Assembly: GCA_963825595.1 (NCBI GenBank) | Contig: CAWGUE010000018.1 | Span: 1-64,000, forward strand | Length of the DNA stretch: 64,000 nucleotides | Direction: 5' to 3' | Source of the DNA: JARFQH01 sp963825595 | GTDB taxonomy: Bacteria > Desulfobacterota > Desulfobacteria > Desulfobacterales > SG8-13 | Shown here: positions 54,748 to 63,536 of the stretch, in pieces | How positions within the stretch are numbered: the stretch's first letter is position 1 | Layout of the letters: every line of letters begins with the position of its first letter | Translations under genes and position numbers: made by a program | The notes under the pieces: model-generated | Database searches by the model: none | Seen by the model: the letters and a program-made list of their open reading frames with translations, nothing else | Told to the model about the DNA's origin: nothing

Positions 54748-56985
54748 CTATACTGGCAGTTCAATGACAAATTTCGCACCAGTGGGCTGATTGTTTTGGA
54801 CGCTGATCACACCGTTGTGGTCGCCGACAATCGTACTGACGATCGTGAGGCCCAGGCCCATTCCGGCCTTTTTGGTTGAAAAATTGGGTTCGAACAGGCG
54901 GGTTTTGTCGGCATCCGAAACACCGGGCCCGTTATCGGATATTTCGATCCGCACTCGATTTAGAATTGAATCGTGGGTTAAGGTGATCTCGATTTCGCCC
55001 TTTCCTTTTGTCGCCGCAATGGCATTTTCCAACAGATTGATCATGGCCTGCTTGATCTGTTTGCGATCAAGGTTCATGTGCGGTACGGTATCGGTCAATT
55101 GCAAGTTGAAATCGATTTCAGTATACCCATCCTTGTAGAGTGCGACGGTTTCCTCGATGATCGGCATTAGTTCGCAAGGCTTCAGATCGACGCTTGGAAA
55201 TTTAGCAAAGGCCGAGAACTCGTTGACCAGGTTGCGGATGAGTTCAACGTGATCGATTATCATCCGGATGCATTCATCAAAGACCGGATCATCGTGATCC
55301 TTTGCATACTTTCGTTTCAATCGTTGGGCGGAAAGCGTAATTGGTGTGAGGGGGTTTTTAACCTCATGCGCAATTCTCCGAGCAACCTCCCGCCACGCGA
55401 CCATCCGTTGGGCTCTTTCCATCTCGGTCAAGTCATCGAACACCATCACAATGCCCATGTGATTGCCGGTATCATCCCTGAGGGCGTTTACATGGGTCAT
55501 GAAGCTGCGGGGCCGGCCGTCGATGATCAATCGTAACGGCAGTTGGAAGGCATCGTTTTTCGAAAGAGTGAGACTGTCCATGATCTCGTTGGCCAGCCAG
55601 CGGAACTGGCCGTTTAACAGGTGCTCATAGCCGCGGTTGAGAACCTCGTCTGTTTTAATTCCGAGCATTCTTTCTGCGGACCGGTTGATCGTCTTGATGA
55701 TTCCATTGGCATCAAGGGTAATGACGCCGGCGGAGACATTTTTCAGGACGATTTCCATGTATTGACGTTTCTCTTCGATTTCGACATTCTGCTGCGTAAG
55801 CATGGATGCTGAAAGTTCCAGTTGCTCACGGCTAACGCGCAAATCCCGGGTCATCTTGTTAAAAGAATCAACCAGGCTGCCGATTTCATCGTCAGCGACG
55901 CGTTCAATGGTGAAACTCAGTTCTCCTTCTGCCACCCGCCGGGTTCCTTCCGCCAGCTCCTTAATCGGAATACTCATTGAACGGGCAAGATAAAAACCGA
56001 ACCAGATGGCGCAGAACAGAACCAGCAGGGCCACGATCGACAAAACGATGTAGTACGTATGTTTAATCGGCTTTTTGAGTAACTTTATTTGTTGGTACTC
56101 TTCAAAACCGCGGGTGATGGATTTCATGCTCTGGGAGATGTCCGGCACCAGAAGGATTGAAATGATCAAGTAGCCCTTGACCTGGTCGCGGTCGGCCCCG
56201 AAAGGAATCGTTCCCATCGTCCGGATGAGTTCCCCCTTGGTAACGTACTCTGAATGAGTCCAGATGTTTTCCGGAATCGTATTATCAAGAAGCACGCTGG
56301 ATGGGATGACGCCAAAAACCGTATTTTCGAGTTCTTCGGAGAGTGAAAAGGTCAACCGATGGGCATTGAGGTCGTAAACTTCGATGGCCGCGAGATTGAA
56401 TTCACGTTGAATAATGCGGATATAGCGGGAAAGAGCGGTGGAATTCTTGGGATCTATAAAGTTTTTTTTAACGATCTGATGGGATGCCCTTTCGAGAAAA
56501 AACTGGCTGTTGGCCTCTACCTGTCTGTAAACGCTGCGTCCGACAACCAGGGAGTTCTCCAGGGCCTGCTCCACCGGAACGTTAAACCAGAAATCGAGAC
56601 TGGTGGTGATAAAGTTTATCGAGAAAAAAAACAATACAATCGTCGGCAATAGGGTAAGTGCAATGAAAGCAACCGTAAGGCGCGTTCGAAGTTTGGCGCC
56701 CATGACCTTGCGTTTGCGTTCGTACAGCAGTTTGACCAGATTGCGAAAAACCAAGAATATGAGCAGGATGAGCAACAGCAGATTGATGTTTATGAGAATA
56801 AACATCAGGATGGTATTGGAAACCGGGATGTCTGAACCGAAATTGATGATCCGAAACTCAGCCAGGGTTAGAAACGCAACAACGACAAAGATGACGACAA
56901 TGAGCACACCTTCGCGTTTACGCCGTTTTTTGTCGGCTTGATTCGGTGTCAGCGATATGCTCCTGTTTTTCCTGGTTTCGTTCAT
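54748..56985 (-). CDS. ntrY: NtrY-like sensor histidine kinase
   Basis: A 745-residue membrane kinase. Four hydrophobic segments: about 25-45, 58-82, 103-127 and 305-328. The extracytoplasmic part is between the third and fourth. HAMP follows (SIPIKELAEGTRRVAEGELSF), then a PAS domain (LKNVSAGVITLDANGIIKTINRSAERMLG), HisKA (ARRIAHEVKNPLTPITLSAQRLKRKY) and HATPase (NLLENAIAATKGKG, GMGLGLTIVSTIVGDHNG). The layout matches NtrY. Start at ATG 56985 has no clear ribosome site. DUF4390 and lpxC follow upstream on the same strand, so the cluster may sense envelope state. Confidence 0.9.
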   Translation of the reverse strand: MNETRKNRSISLTPNQADKKRRKREGVLIVVIFVVVAFLTLAEFRIINFGSDIPVSNTILMFILININLLLLILLIFLVFRNLVKLLYERKRKVMGAKLRTRLTVAFIALTLLPTIVLFFFSINFITTSLDFWFNVPVEQALENSLVVGRSVYRQVEANSQFFLERASHQIVKKNFIDPKNSTALSRYIRIIQREFNLAAIEVYDLNAHRLTFSLSEELENTVFGVIPSSVLLDNTIPENIWTHSEYVTKGELIRTMGTIPFGADRDQVKGYLIISILLVPDISQSMKSITRGFEEYQQIKLLKKPIKHTYYIVLSIVALLVLFCAIWFGFYLARSMSIPIKELAEGTRRVAEGELSFTIERVADDEIGSLVDSFNKMTRDLRVSREQLELSASMLTQQNVEIEEKRQYMEIVLKNVSAGVITLDANGIIKTINRSAERMLGIKTDEVLNRGYEHLLNGQFRWLANEIMDSLTLSKNDAFQLPLRLIIDGRPRSFMTHVNALRDDTGNHMGIVMVFDDLTEMERAQRMVAWREVARRIAHEVKNPLTPITLSAQRLKRKYAKDHDDPVFDECIRMIIDHVELIRNLVNEFSAFAKFPSVDLKPCELMPIIEETVALYKDGYTEIDFNLQLTDTVPHMNLDRKQIKQAMINLLENAIAATKGKGEIEITLTHDSILNRVRIEISDNGPGVSDADKTRLFEPNFSTKKAGMGLGLTIVSTIVGDHNGVISVQNNQPTGAKFVIELPV

Positions 56986-57102
56986 CTGAAAGATGTTGAA
57001 ATTAGACGCCTCTGGCCCTTCGCTGAGGACGACACCCTGGGACGCCTGAGGTCACATGGTAAATTGAAGAATTGACGGCAACCTAGCGGGCGTATTTCAT
57101 GG

Positions 57103-57675
57103 TTAATAAATAAAATCGATCGTATACCAATCCGTTTCGACATCCCATAACGAAAAAAGTATATAATGGAGATACAAGGGCAGTGTCAGTTTGCTGACCT
57201 CGGCTTTTGCCCGAATCTGATACGGCCGGCCCTTTTCGAGTTCTTTCAACGGATACAAAGGCAGGGCATCGATTTCGGTCATCCACTTCTGCGCTTGTGA
57301 GAAAGAATGAGTAACGATAGGCTCTCCTTCTTTCCACGAACGCTTGATCGTAAAATTCTTCTTCAGATTGTCGTATTTGATGGTGTGCGAGAGTGTGATA
57401 TCGGCAATTTTTTTGTCGGGCCACCAGTTGCGGATTTGGTGGAGGCTGATATAAAATGTGAATGTCGCCGGAACACCGCTGATGATCGCCTCCTTGAGTT
57501 TTTCGGTAAAGCTTCCTTCGAGGGAGAAATGAAACAGGAGTTCGTCACGGGTGTTTGAAACGGTAATGTGAGTCAACACGGCGTCCTGTGCCAACGACGA
57601 ATTGACCCCACACAATAATATGAAGAATAGTCCTAACCAGATTGTAGCAAGTTTCACGGGATTTACCGAAGCCAT
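57103..57675 (-). CDS. DUF4390-domain exported protein
   Basis: A 190-residue protein with a hydrophobic signal segment (about 8-29, LATIWLGLFFILLCGVNSSLAQ). The rest reads as a beta-rich domain: THITVSNTRDELLFHFSLEGSFTEKLKEAI, TFTFYISLHQIRNWW and ADITLSHTIKYDNLKKNFTI. This layout and its position next to NtrY-like kinase genes are typical of the DUF4390 family. Its periplasmic role is unknown; it could supply a signal to the kinase. The gap to the kinase start is 117 bases. Confidence 0.82.
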   Translation of the reverse strand: MASVNPVKLATIWLGLFFILLCGVNSSLAQDAVLTHITVSNTRDELLFHFSLEGSFTEKLKEAIISGVPATFTFYISLHQIRNWWPDKKIADITLSHTIKYDNLKKNFTIKRSWKEGEPIVTHSFSQAQKWMTEIDALPLYPLKELEKGRPYQIRAKAEVSKLTLPLYLHYILFSLWDVETDWYTIDFIY

Positions 57676-57916
57676 GCGGTCTAATACACCCCTCTGTCAG
57701 GCCGTATTAATAAATGTATAGAAAAAGTAATGAGTGCCTGCAAGACAAGGGAATATAGGGCCAAAAGATGACGATATCCGCACACGAAATTTCAGTTTGA
57801 ATTGTATTTTAGACGTACTTACTGCACCGGATTTCAGCGCTGTGCTGGTTCAAATAGTTCAGCGATGTCGTTTGAAGCCCCATCGAATGAGTCTTCAAAA
57901 CATAACGAAAACCTTG

Positions 57917-58822
57917 TCAAATGGCAACAGATTTTGGCGGTGAGACCGGGAGTGGCGACGAGCCGGGGACCCAGCGGGTTTCCCAGGACTCCTTCTGAGA
58001 GAAGAATTTTTCGAGGAAGGCGTGATTGAACGCATGGCCGGATTTGATAACATCCAAGTGGCCGAGAATCGGCATTCCCAGTAAGGAAAAATCTCCAAGA
58101 CAATCCAAAACTTTGTGGCGGACAAACTCATCGGGGAACCTAAGACCGTCCGTATTGACGATATGCTCCTTATCGATGACGACCGCATTGTCCAGTGATC
58201 CTCCCAAAGCCAGGCCATAGCGCTTCATGTATTCGACTTCGTGCAAGAAACCGAATGTTCTTGCACGACTGATTTCAACGGCGAAAGCCTCGTCCGTGAC
58301 TTCTAATGAGATGGACTGTCTGCCAATCAGTGGGTGCGCAAAATCTATGGTGCACGTGATCTTAAAGCGGTCAGATGGATAGGCCGTCACGGATTTATCT
58401 CCGTCGATCAGTTCAATGGGTTCTTTGAGTGTGAAAAAGTGTCGGGGTACCCCTTGGCCCTTGATGCCGGATTTCGTGATCAATTCGGTGAAGGGGCCGG
58501 CACTCCCATCCATCACCGGAACTTCGTATGCGTCGAGTTCGACCAATGCGTTGTCAATGGAAAGACCGGCAAAAGTGGCCATCAAGTGTTCGATCGTAGA
58601 GACGATACATCCATCACTACCAATGACCGTGGCCAGGCTGGTATCCACCACCCGGTTGAATTGAGCCGTCACACCGGGTGTGCCCGGCAAATCCACTCTG
58701 ACGAAACGGATACCGTGATTGATGGGTGCTGGTCTGATTGTCAAATGAACAGTTTTTCCAGAGTGCAGTCCGATACCTTCACAGTGGACCGTTCTACTGA
58801 GGGACCGTTGGTATAAATGCAT
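57917..58822 (-). CDS. lpxC: UDP-3-O-acyl-N-acetylglucosamine deacetylase
   Basis: A 301-residue zinc deacetylase, the committed step of lipid A synthesis. Zinc ligand His79 lies in STIEHLMATFAGL, and the second site is HKVLDCLGDFSLLGMPILGH with the conserved His/Asp pair and the catalytic HAFNHAF. The ATG at 58822, ten bases after AAGGA, puts His79 at the canonical number; a TTG at 58828 is an alternative. The last 25 residues (QKESWETRWVPGSSPLPVS...) are not typical. The presence of LpxC shows an outer membrane with lipopolysaccharide. It heads the DUF4390-ntrY-ntrX group on the same strand. Confidence 0.95.
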   Translation of the reverse strand: MHLYQRSLSRTVHCEGIGLHSGKTVHLTIRPAPINHGIRFVRVDLPGTPGVTAQFNRVVDTSLATVIGSDGCIVSTIEHLMATFAGLSIDNALVELDAYEVPVMDGSAGPFTELITKSGIKGQGVPRHFFTLKEPIELIDGDKSVTAYPSDRFKITCTIDFAHPLIGRQSISLEVTDEAFAVEISRARTFGFLHEVEYMKRYGLALGGSLDNAVVIDKEHIVNTDGLRFPDEFVRHKVLDCLGDFSLLGMPILGHLDVIKSGHAFNHAFLEKFFSQKESWETRWVPGSSPLPVSPPKSVAI

Positions 58823-59197
58823 ATTCAAAACGTCCTTCCATTGGCCGTCCGTCGGATAGTCAACTCAGACGTATATTATTTCCCACATATGGGTGAAAAA
58901 TACAATGAAAAAAGCTTCTAAGTGGCTTGTTTGATGTGCACTTCAACTTTTGGGCCACCCGTTGGCCGATGTTCATTTCGGCTGGCCCCAAAAAGTTTGA
59001 GCGCGTTCTGGAGCCTAAATCCAATTAATCAAACAAGGGTATCCGATAGTCCAGAACTATAATGAACTTACCTGGCATGTCAAGGCATACGGCACGAGCG
59101 TGTCAAAAGGTGAGGCCATTCAATCCTCCGCTTGTGAACGGGTTTGGAACAGTTTGACGCCTCGGGCATAATCTGATAGAGGAGCCAGAAAATGAGT

Positions 59198-59358
59198 CGG
59201 CCCTATCCGTAACGGAACACGGTGAAATTCCGTGACGGTCCCGCCGCTGTGACCCCGCAGATGATATAAAAACCGATCGCCTGAAGCCACTGTGCCGATT
59301 TATCGACATGGGAAGGTTGCGATGGGTAAGGGGAAGCCAGAAGACGACGGATACGGGT
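59198..59358 (+). promoter_or_regulatory. Cobalamin (B12) riboswitch
   Basis: The conserved cobalamin aptamer is clear: a ggaacacggtgaaattccgt-like segment at 59214-59233, then ACGGTCCCGCCGCTGTGACC, GAAGCCACTG (59283-59292), GGGAAGGTTGCGATGGG and the B12 box AAGCCAGAAGACG (59334-59346). Stem P1 can form between TATCCGT (59204-59210) and ACGGATA (59347-59353). Binding of adenosylcobalamin or a related corrinoid should turn off expression of the two-gene operon downstream through the terminator at 59378. Confidence 0.93.
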
Positions 59359-59377
59359 TAATCGGATATCTGATGGC

Positions 59378-59425
59378 AAAGGGTTCCGCTAATCGCAGTT
59401 GCGGTTGACGGAGCCCTTTATTTTT
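59378..59425 (+). terminator. Riboswitch-linked intrinsic terminator
   Basis: Arms AAAGGGTTCCG (59378-59388) and CGGAGCCCTTT (59409-59419) pair over 11 bases with one G-U pair, and AATCGCA/TGCGGTT adds an inner stem. ATTTTT follows. It lies about 20 bases after the aptamer, in the place of an expression platform. Alternative pairing with the riboswitch 3' strand is likely but not traced. Confidence 0.75.
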
Positions 59426-59435
59426 GGGTTGGGAC

Positions 59436-59481
59436 GGGTGTTTTTCACAAGTACGGGCAACTTATTGCGGGAAAAACACCC
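59436..59481 (+). other. Extra hairpin between terminator and start codon
   Basis: GGGTGTTTTTC (59436-59446) and GAAAAACACCC (59471-59481) form a perfect 11-bp stem with a 24-base loop. It lies after the riboswitch terminator and 20 bases before the ribosome site AGGAG (59501-59505). Function unknown; possibly an RNase or processing site, or a second regulatory element. Confidence 0.5.
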
Positions 59482-59510
59482 AGGCGACGTATCGATCTCG
59501 AGGAGTAATG

Positions 59511-60497
59511 GTGAATATGAAATGCATATTAGTTACCGATATCGGCGGTTTCCAGGTAAAAGAACGTCCTGCTAAAGAACCACAGGCGGATGAAGTCCTC
59601 GTCCAGGTTGAGGTGGCCGGCATGTGCCGCACGGATTTAAAGATCATTCGATCGGGACACCGGGACCTGGTTTTGCCGCGTATACCGGGTGAAGAGGTTG
59701 TCGGCGTCATCCAGCGAAAGGGGGAACGGGTGGCCAATGTCCAAGAGGGCGATCGCGTTTACGTCTATCCGGGAATCTGGTGTGGAGAATGCCCGGAATG
59801 TTCTGCGGGGGCGGAGAATCTTTGCCGGGGTATGAAGATTATGGGATTTCACCGCGATGGCGGGTTTGCTGAATTCGTGACTGTGCCCTCGCAAAGCGTT
59901 ATTACGGTACCGGAGGACCTGCCGCCTGAACATGCCGTGTTTGCTGAACCATTGTCCTGCTGTTTAAATGCACTGGAACTGGCTGGTATCGCTGGTGATA
60001 AACTCGTTGGAATTTGGGGCGGTGGTCCGGCTGGAACACTTCTTGCGAGAGCTTCCCAGGCCATGGGGGCAACACCTTTATGCATCGAGACCGACGAACG
60101 CCGCCGGCGGCTGGTCAACGGATATGCCGTCTGTCCGGATCGATTCTTCGATATTTGTGTGGTCGCGGTAGGAAGCGTGACGGCTTACCGTGAGGCCATA
60201 AGACACTTGAATCCCCGGGGGAGACTGGTCATTTTTTCCGGTCTTGCCCCCGACAATTGTTTTTTGCCCTTTGATTTGAATCAGCTTCACTATATGGAGC
60301 AAACCATTGTCGGCGCATACGGCTGCAGCTTTCGTCACGGCAAGGAAGCTCTGGCATTGATCTCGAGCGGCAGGGTTAGCGTGAATGACATGATATCGCA
60401 TCGTCTGCCGTTGACCGATCTCGCCCAAGCGCTTAATCTTGTTGAGTCTCGGCAGGGCATGAAAATACTACTCTACCCCCAGCAGCGGAGATTATAA
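59511..60497 (+). CDS. Zinc-type medium-chain dehydrogenase/reductase under B12 control
   Basis: A 328-residue MDR-superfamily protein. GMCRTD supplies the first catalytic zinc ligand (Cys39). The usual GHE is replaced by GEE (Glu61), so the catalytic zinc site is changed. The structural zinc lobe is complete: C91, C94, C97, C105 (WCGECPECSAGAENLC). Rossmann loop WGGGPAG at about 169-175, and AEPLSC near 145-150. GTG 59511 is chosen (AGGAG five bases upstream); ATG 59517 also fits. It is 1 base from the next gene. The riboswitch upstream implies a role in corrinoid synthesis, salvage or a B12-independent bypass. No close family name can be given. Confidence 0.8.
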   Translation: MNMKCILVTDIGGFQVKERPAKEPQADEVLVQVEVAGMCRTDLKIIRSGHRDLVLPRIPGEEVVGVIQRKGERVANVQEGDRVYVYPGIWCGECPECSAGAENLCRGMKIMGFHRDGGFAEFVTVPSQSVITVPEDLPPEHAVFAEPLSCCLNALELAGIAGDKLVGIWGGGPAGTLLARASQAMGATPLCIETDERRRRLVNGYAVCPDRFFDICVVAVGSVTAYREAIRHLNPRGRLVIFSGLAPDNCFLPFDLNQLHYMEQTIVGAYGCSFRHGKEALALISSGRVSVNDMISHRLPLTDLAQALNLVESRQGMKILLYPQQRRL

Positions 60498-60498
60498 T

Positions 60499-61641
60499 AT
60501 GTGGACGGATGCATCTTTAAAGTCATTTGGTTGGAATATTCAAAAATTGATCGACAAAAAAGATTTAACGCGGGAGGAATGCCAGGAAATGTTCCGCCAG
60601 GTTCTGCAAGACCAGCAACCGGATTTGCAGCAGGGCGCTTTTCTGGCAGCCCTGACCGGCAAAGGAGAAACAGCAGCGGAAATCGCCGGAGCCTGGCAGG
60701 CCATCCTTGAACTGGACACCGAGAAGGTCACAGCGGACCTCGGGAAACCTTTGGTTGAGAATTCGGGCACCGGCATGGATCAGCTGAAAACATTCAATAT
60801 CAGTTCAGCGGCCGCGATCGTCGCCGCCGCCGCCGGGACCCGTATGGCGCGACATGGGGCCAGGGCCCTTACTTCCAGCTGCGGCACCGTTGATCTGCTC
60901 GAGTCGATCGGCATCAATGTGGAATGCGACGTTGAGACAGTAGGCCGCAGCATCAAGATGGCCGGCATTGGGTTGTTCAACGGCATGAGCGCCATGGTTC
61001 ACCCCCGATCGCTGGCCCGGATTCTGAGCCAAATTCGATTTGGGTCTACCCTCAACATTGCAGCGTCGCTGGCGAGCCCTTGTCGAACCACCCATGCGTT
61101 GCGCGGTGTTTATTCTGTTGAAATGGTGTCGAAAGTTGGCGAGATCTTGAAGGCAATCGGCATTGAGCGTGCATTGGTGGTTCACGGGTTTGACGCTGAA
61201 AAAGAAAAAGGTATGGACGAGCTGTCCAACATCGGAGAGAGCCTTGCACTGGAGGTCTGTTCAGACGGCAGCGAGGTCATGCATGTGATTGTTCCTGAAG
61301 ACATTGGATTGAAGCGCGCCAAATACGGGGACATTGCCGCTACGGGCGACGTGCGCAAGGAGGCCGTTCGCTTCCTCAAGGTTATCGGCGGGATAGACCA
61401 CCATGGTTGCATCGATATTACTTGTCTCAATGCCGGAGCAGTCCTCTATCTGGTGGGTAAGGCCGAAGATATTGCAAAAGGCGCCGCTATGAGCAGAGAA
61501 ATCATTGGTAGCGGCCGGGCGTTGAGGAAATTGACCGAGTGGGTAGATACCCAGTCGGATCAAGAAAAAAGAGGCATGCGCACATTGTTGTCGGTGGCAA
61601 AGGCTGCCGGGGTGAAACAGATGATGCGACCTTACCTCTGA
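60499..61641 (+). CDS. TrpD-family phosphoribosyltransferase under B12 control
   Basis: A 380-residue protein of the anthranilate phosphoribosyltransferase/nucleoside phosphorylase class III fold. The PRPP/diphosphate motifs remain: NSGTGMDQLKTFNISS (88-103), ARHGAR (117-122), SSCGTVDLLES (126-136), and the metal pair in GMDELS (238-243). NAGAVLYLVGKA (311-322) is TrpD-like. The acceptor side differs: the family block NLLGPLTNP is replaced by LNIAASLASPC and the arginine-rich segment is altered. A substrate other than anthranilate is therefore likely. No trp gene is near. It starts one base after the dehydrogenase, with GGAG eight bases upstream, so both are under the riboswitch. Confidence 0.8.
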   Translation: MWTDASLKSFGWNIQKLIDKKDLTREECQEMFRQVLQDQQPDLQQGAFLAALTGKGETAAEIAGAWQAILELDTEKVTADLGKPLVENSGTGMDQLKTFNISSAAAIVAAAAGTRMARHGARALTSSCGTVDLLESIGINVECDVETVGRSIKMAGIGLFNGMSAMVHPRSLARILSQIRFGSTLNIAASLASPCRTTHALRGVYSVEMVSKVGEILKAIGIERALVVHGFDAEKEKGMDELSNIGESLALEVCSDGSEVMHVIVPEDIGLKRAKYGDIAATGDVRKEAVRFLKVIGGIDHHGCIDITCLNAGAVLYLVGKAEDIAKGAAMSREIIGSGRALRKLTEWVDTQSDQEKRGMRTLLSVAKAAGVKQMMRPYL

Positions 61642-61855
61642 CGGGGGGTTGAATAACGTCGTCAGAGCCGGCAAGGCGGGCGAAATCCGTCTCAAAACGA
61701 AAAATCTTCTAACGGCCCCAGAAGGCCGCCATCCCTTATTCCCCGTTACGAACGAATATCAGTCCCTCAAAAGCAACAACCGAGTTTATCCATTGATCGA
61801 AATCTTTTGGTGTGTTAAGCGCATTCAGGTTGCACTGGGTCTTTTCTTTATCGAG

Positions 61856-61861
61856 TATAAT
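61856..61861 (+). promoter_or_regulatory. Candidate -10 box of the YifB gene
   Basis: TATAAT lies 51 bases before the ATG. TTGCAC, 20 bases upstream of it, is the closest -35 but the spacing is long. The 270-base gap from 61642 shows no other recognisable feature. Confidence 0.35.
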
Positions 61862-61911
61862 CAGACAGATTATATAACCTTGACACCGCATTCTTATTGG
61901 ATGAAAGCACC

Positions 61912-63447
61912 ATGCTGGCCAAAATCCTGAGTAGTGCCGTGATTGGAATCGACGGCTATCTGGTGGAGGTTGAAGTGGACATCGCCCACGGACTGCCCAC
62001 TTTTACGATTGTCGGTCTGCCGGAAGCATCGGTAAAGGAGAGCAAGGAACGGGTTAAGGCGGCCATTAACAATTCCGGCTACGGTTTTCCCGACGATCGC
62101 ATCACCGTCAATCTGGCGCCCGCCAACATTAAGAAGGAGGGCACGGGCTTTGACCTGCCCATAGCACTCGGAATATTGACTGCAACCGGTATTGTGCCCA
62201 AAGAATCACTTGCCAGGCATTTGGTTCTGGGCGAACTCTCCCTGGACGGGCGCATCAAAACGGTCAACGGATCACTGCCAATGGCATTGGCGGCAAAAGG
62301 GGCCGGCTATACCGCTATCGTTGTGCCGTTTGGAAACGGGCGTGAGGCATCAGTGGTGAACGGAATTGATGCCATACCTGTAAGAACGCTCTCGGAACTG
62401 GTAGAGTACTTGCGTGGTGCGATACATATCGCACCTCACAAAGCCGATCTGGAGGAGCTCTTTAATCGCGACGGTGGCTCGAATTTAGATTTCAGTGAGG
62501 TCATGGGGCAAGAGCATGTCAAGCGGGCTCTGGAAATCGCTGCAGCCGGTGGGCACAACCTGCTGATGATTGGCCCACCCGGCTCGGGTAAAACCATGCT
62601 TGCCAAGCGATTGGCGACAATCTTGCCGCCACTCACCTTCGAGGAGGCTATTGAAACAACCAAAATTTTCAGTGTGGTGGGCCTGCTGGATCCCAATCAG
62701 ACTCTGATCACTCAGCGGCCTTTCCGCTCGCCCCACCATACAATTTCAGATGCAGGGCTGATCGGTGGCGGGCATATACCCAGGCCCGGAGAGGTCAGCT
62801 TGGCCCATAACGGCGTTCTGTTTCTCGACGAATTGCCAGAATTCAAGAAGCATGTCCTGGAGGTTTTGCGCCAGCCGCTGGAGGATCTGAAAGTCACCAT
62901 TTCCCGTGCGGCCCTGACCATCACCTACCCCACACGATTGATGCTGGTTGCGGCTATGAACCCCTGTCCGTGCGGATATTTGACCGACAAAAAACACCAG
63001 TGTCGTTGCACCTATCAGCAGATTCAACGCTATCGCTCAAAGATTTCGGGCCCACTGCTCGACCGTATCGATCTGCATGTGGACGTTCCAGCTGTGCCAT
63101 ACAGAGATCTGGCGGCGCAAAACAACGCTGAAACCTCGATGGACATCAGAACGCGCGTCAAGGCCGCCCGAGCCATACAGGCGCAGCGGTTCCATCGGTC
63201 TAAGATATACGCCAATGCCCAGATGGGCAGCCGCCAGCTAAAACGGTTCTGCAGCGTCGACCACAGCTCCCGGCGTTTACTGGAAACTGTCATCGACAAA
63301 CTCGGATTGTCCGCCAGGGCGTACAACCGTATTCTGAAGATCGCCCGCACCATCGCCGATCTTGCCGACACTGAGGCCATTTTATCGGAACACGTATCCG
63401 AAGCGGTTCAGTACCGTAGTTTGGACCGAAACCGGGTGCCGGCCTGA
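61912..63447 (+). CDS. YifB/ComM family Mg-chelatase-like AAA+ ATPase
   Basis: A 511-residue ATPase with an N-terminal ChlI-like/Lon protease-like domain (about 1-165: GLPTFTIVGLPEASVKESKERVKAAI, ELSLDGRIKTVNGSLPMA) and an AAA+ core. Walker A is GPPGSGKT (221-228), Walker B is GVLFLDELPEF. A zinc-like loop CPCGYLTDKKHQCRC and a Mg-chelatase C-terminal domain follow. The family includes ComM, a helicase for branch migration in natural transformation. Its presence with type IV pili suggests competence, but ComM occurs in many non-competent bacteria. ATG at 61912 is chosen over an in-frame TTG at 61897. Confidence 0.93.
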   Translation: MLAKILSSAVIGIDGYLVEVEVDIAHGLPTFTIVGLPEASVKESKERVKAAINNSGYGFPDDRITVNLAPANIKKEGTGFDLPIALGILTATGIVPKESLARHLVLGELSLDGRIKTVNGSLPMALAAKGAGYTAIVVPFGNGREASVVNGIDAIPVRTLSELVEYLRGAIHIAPHKADLEELFNRDGGSNLDFSEVMGQEHVKRALEIAAAGGHNLLMIGPPGSGKTMLAKRLATILPPLTFEEAIETTKIFSVVGLLDPNQTLITQRPFRSPHHTISDAGLIGGGHIPRPGEVSLAHNGVLFLDELPEFKKHVLEVLRQPLEDLKVTISRAALTITYPTRLMLVAAMNPCPCGYLTDKKHQCRCTYQQIQRYRSKISGPLLDRIDLHVDVPAVPYRDLAAQNNAETSMDIRTRVKAARAIQAQRFHRSKIYANAQMGSRQLKRFCSVDHSSRRLLETVIDKLGLSARAYNRILKIARTIADLADTEAILSEHVSEAVQYRSLDRNRVPA

Positions 63448-63536
63448 CGGCCGGGGTGTGAAGGCGGGCCAGAGGGTAACGCCCCGCCGGGTATTGGTGT
63501 GCGGAAGCACCCGTCCATGTAAAGGTTATCGGCCGC

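Larger units (their letters stand above)
58823..59510. other. Divergent regulatory region: lpxC promoter and cobalamin leader
   Basis: This 688-base gap contains, in order, an imperfect hairpin (AACTTTTGGGCCA...TGGCCCCAAAAAGTT, about 58946-58998), a TATAAT at 59058-59063 with a poor -35, the B12 riboswitch, its terminator, and a further hairpin. The transcription start of the dehydrogenase operon is most likely just after 59063. Confidence 0.6.

Noticed and set aside
61649..61930. 93-codon plus-strand open frame before the YifB gene
   Set aside because: Overlaps the start of YifB in another frame, has no good ribosome site and no recognisable sequence.
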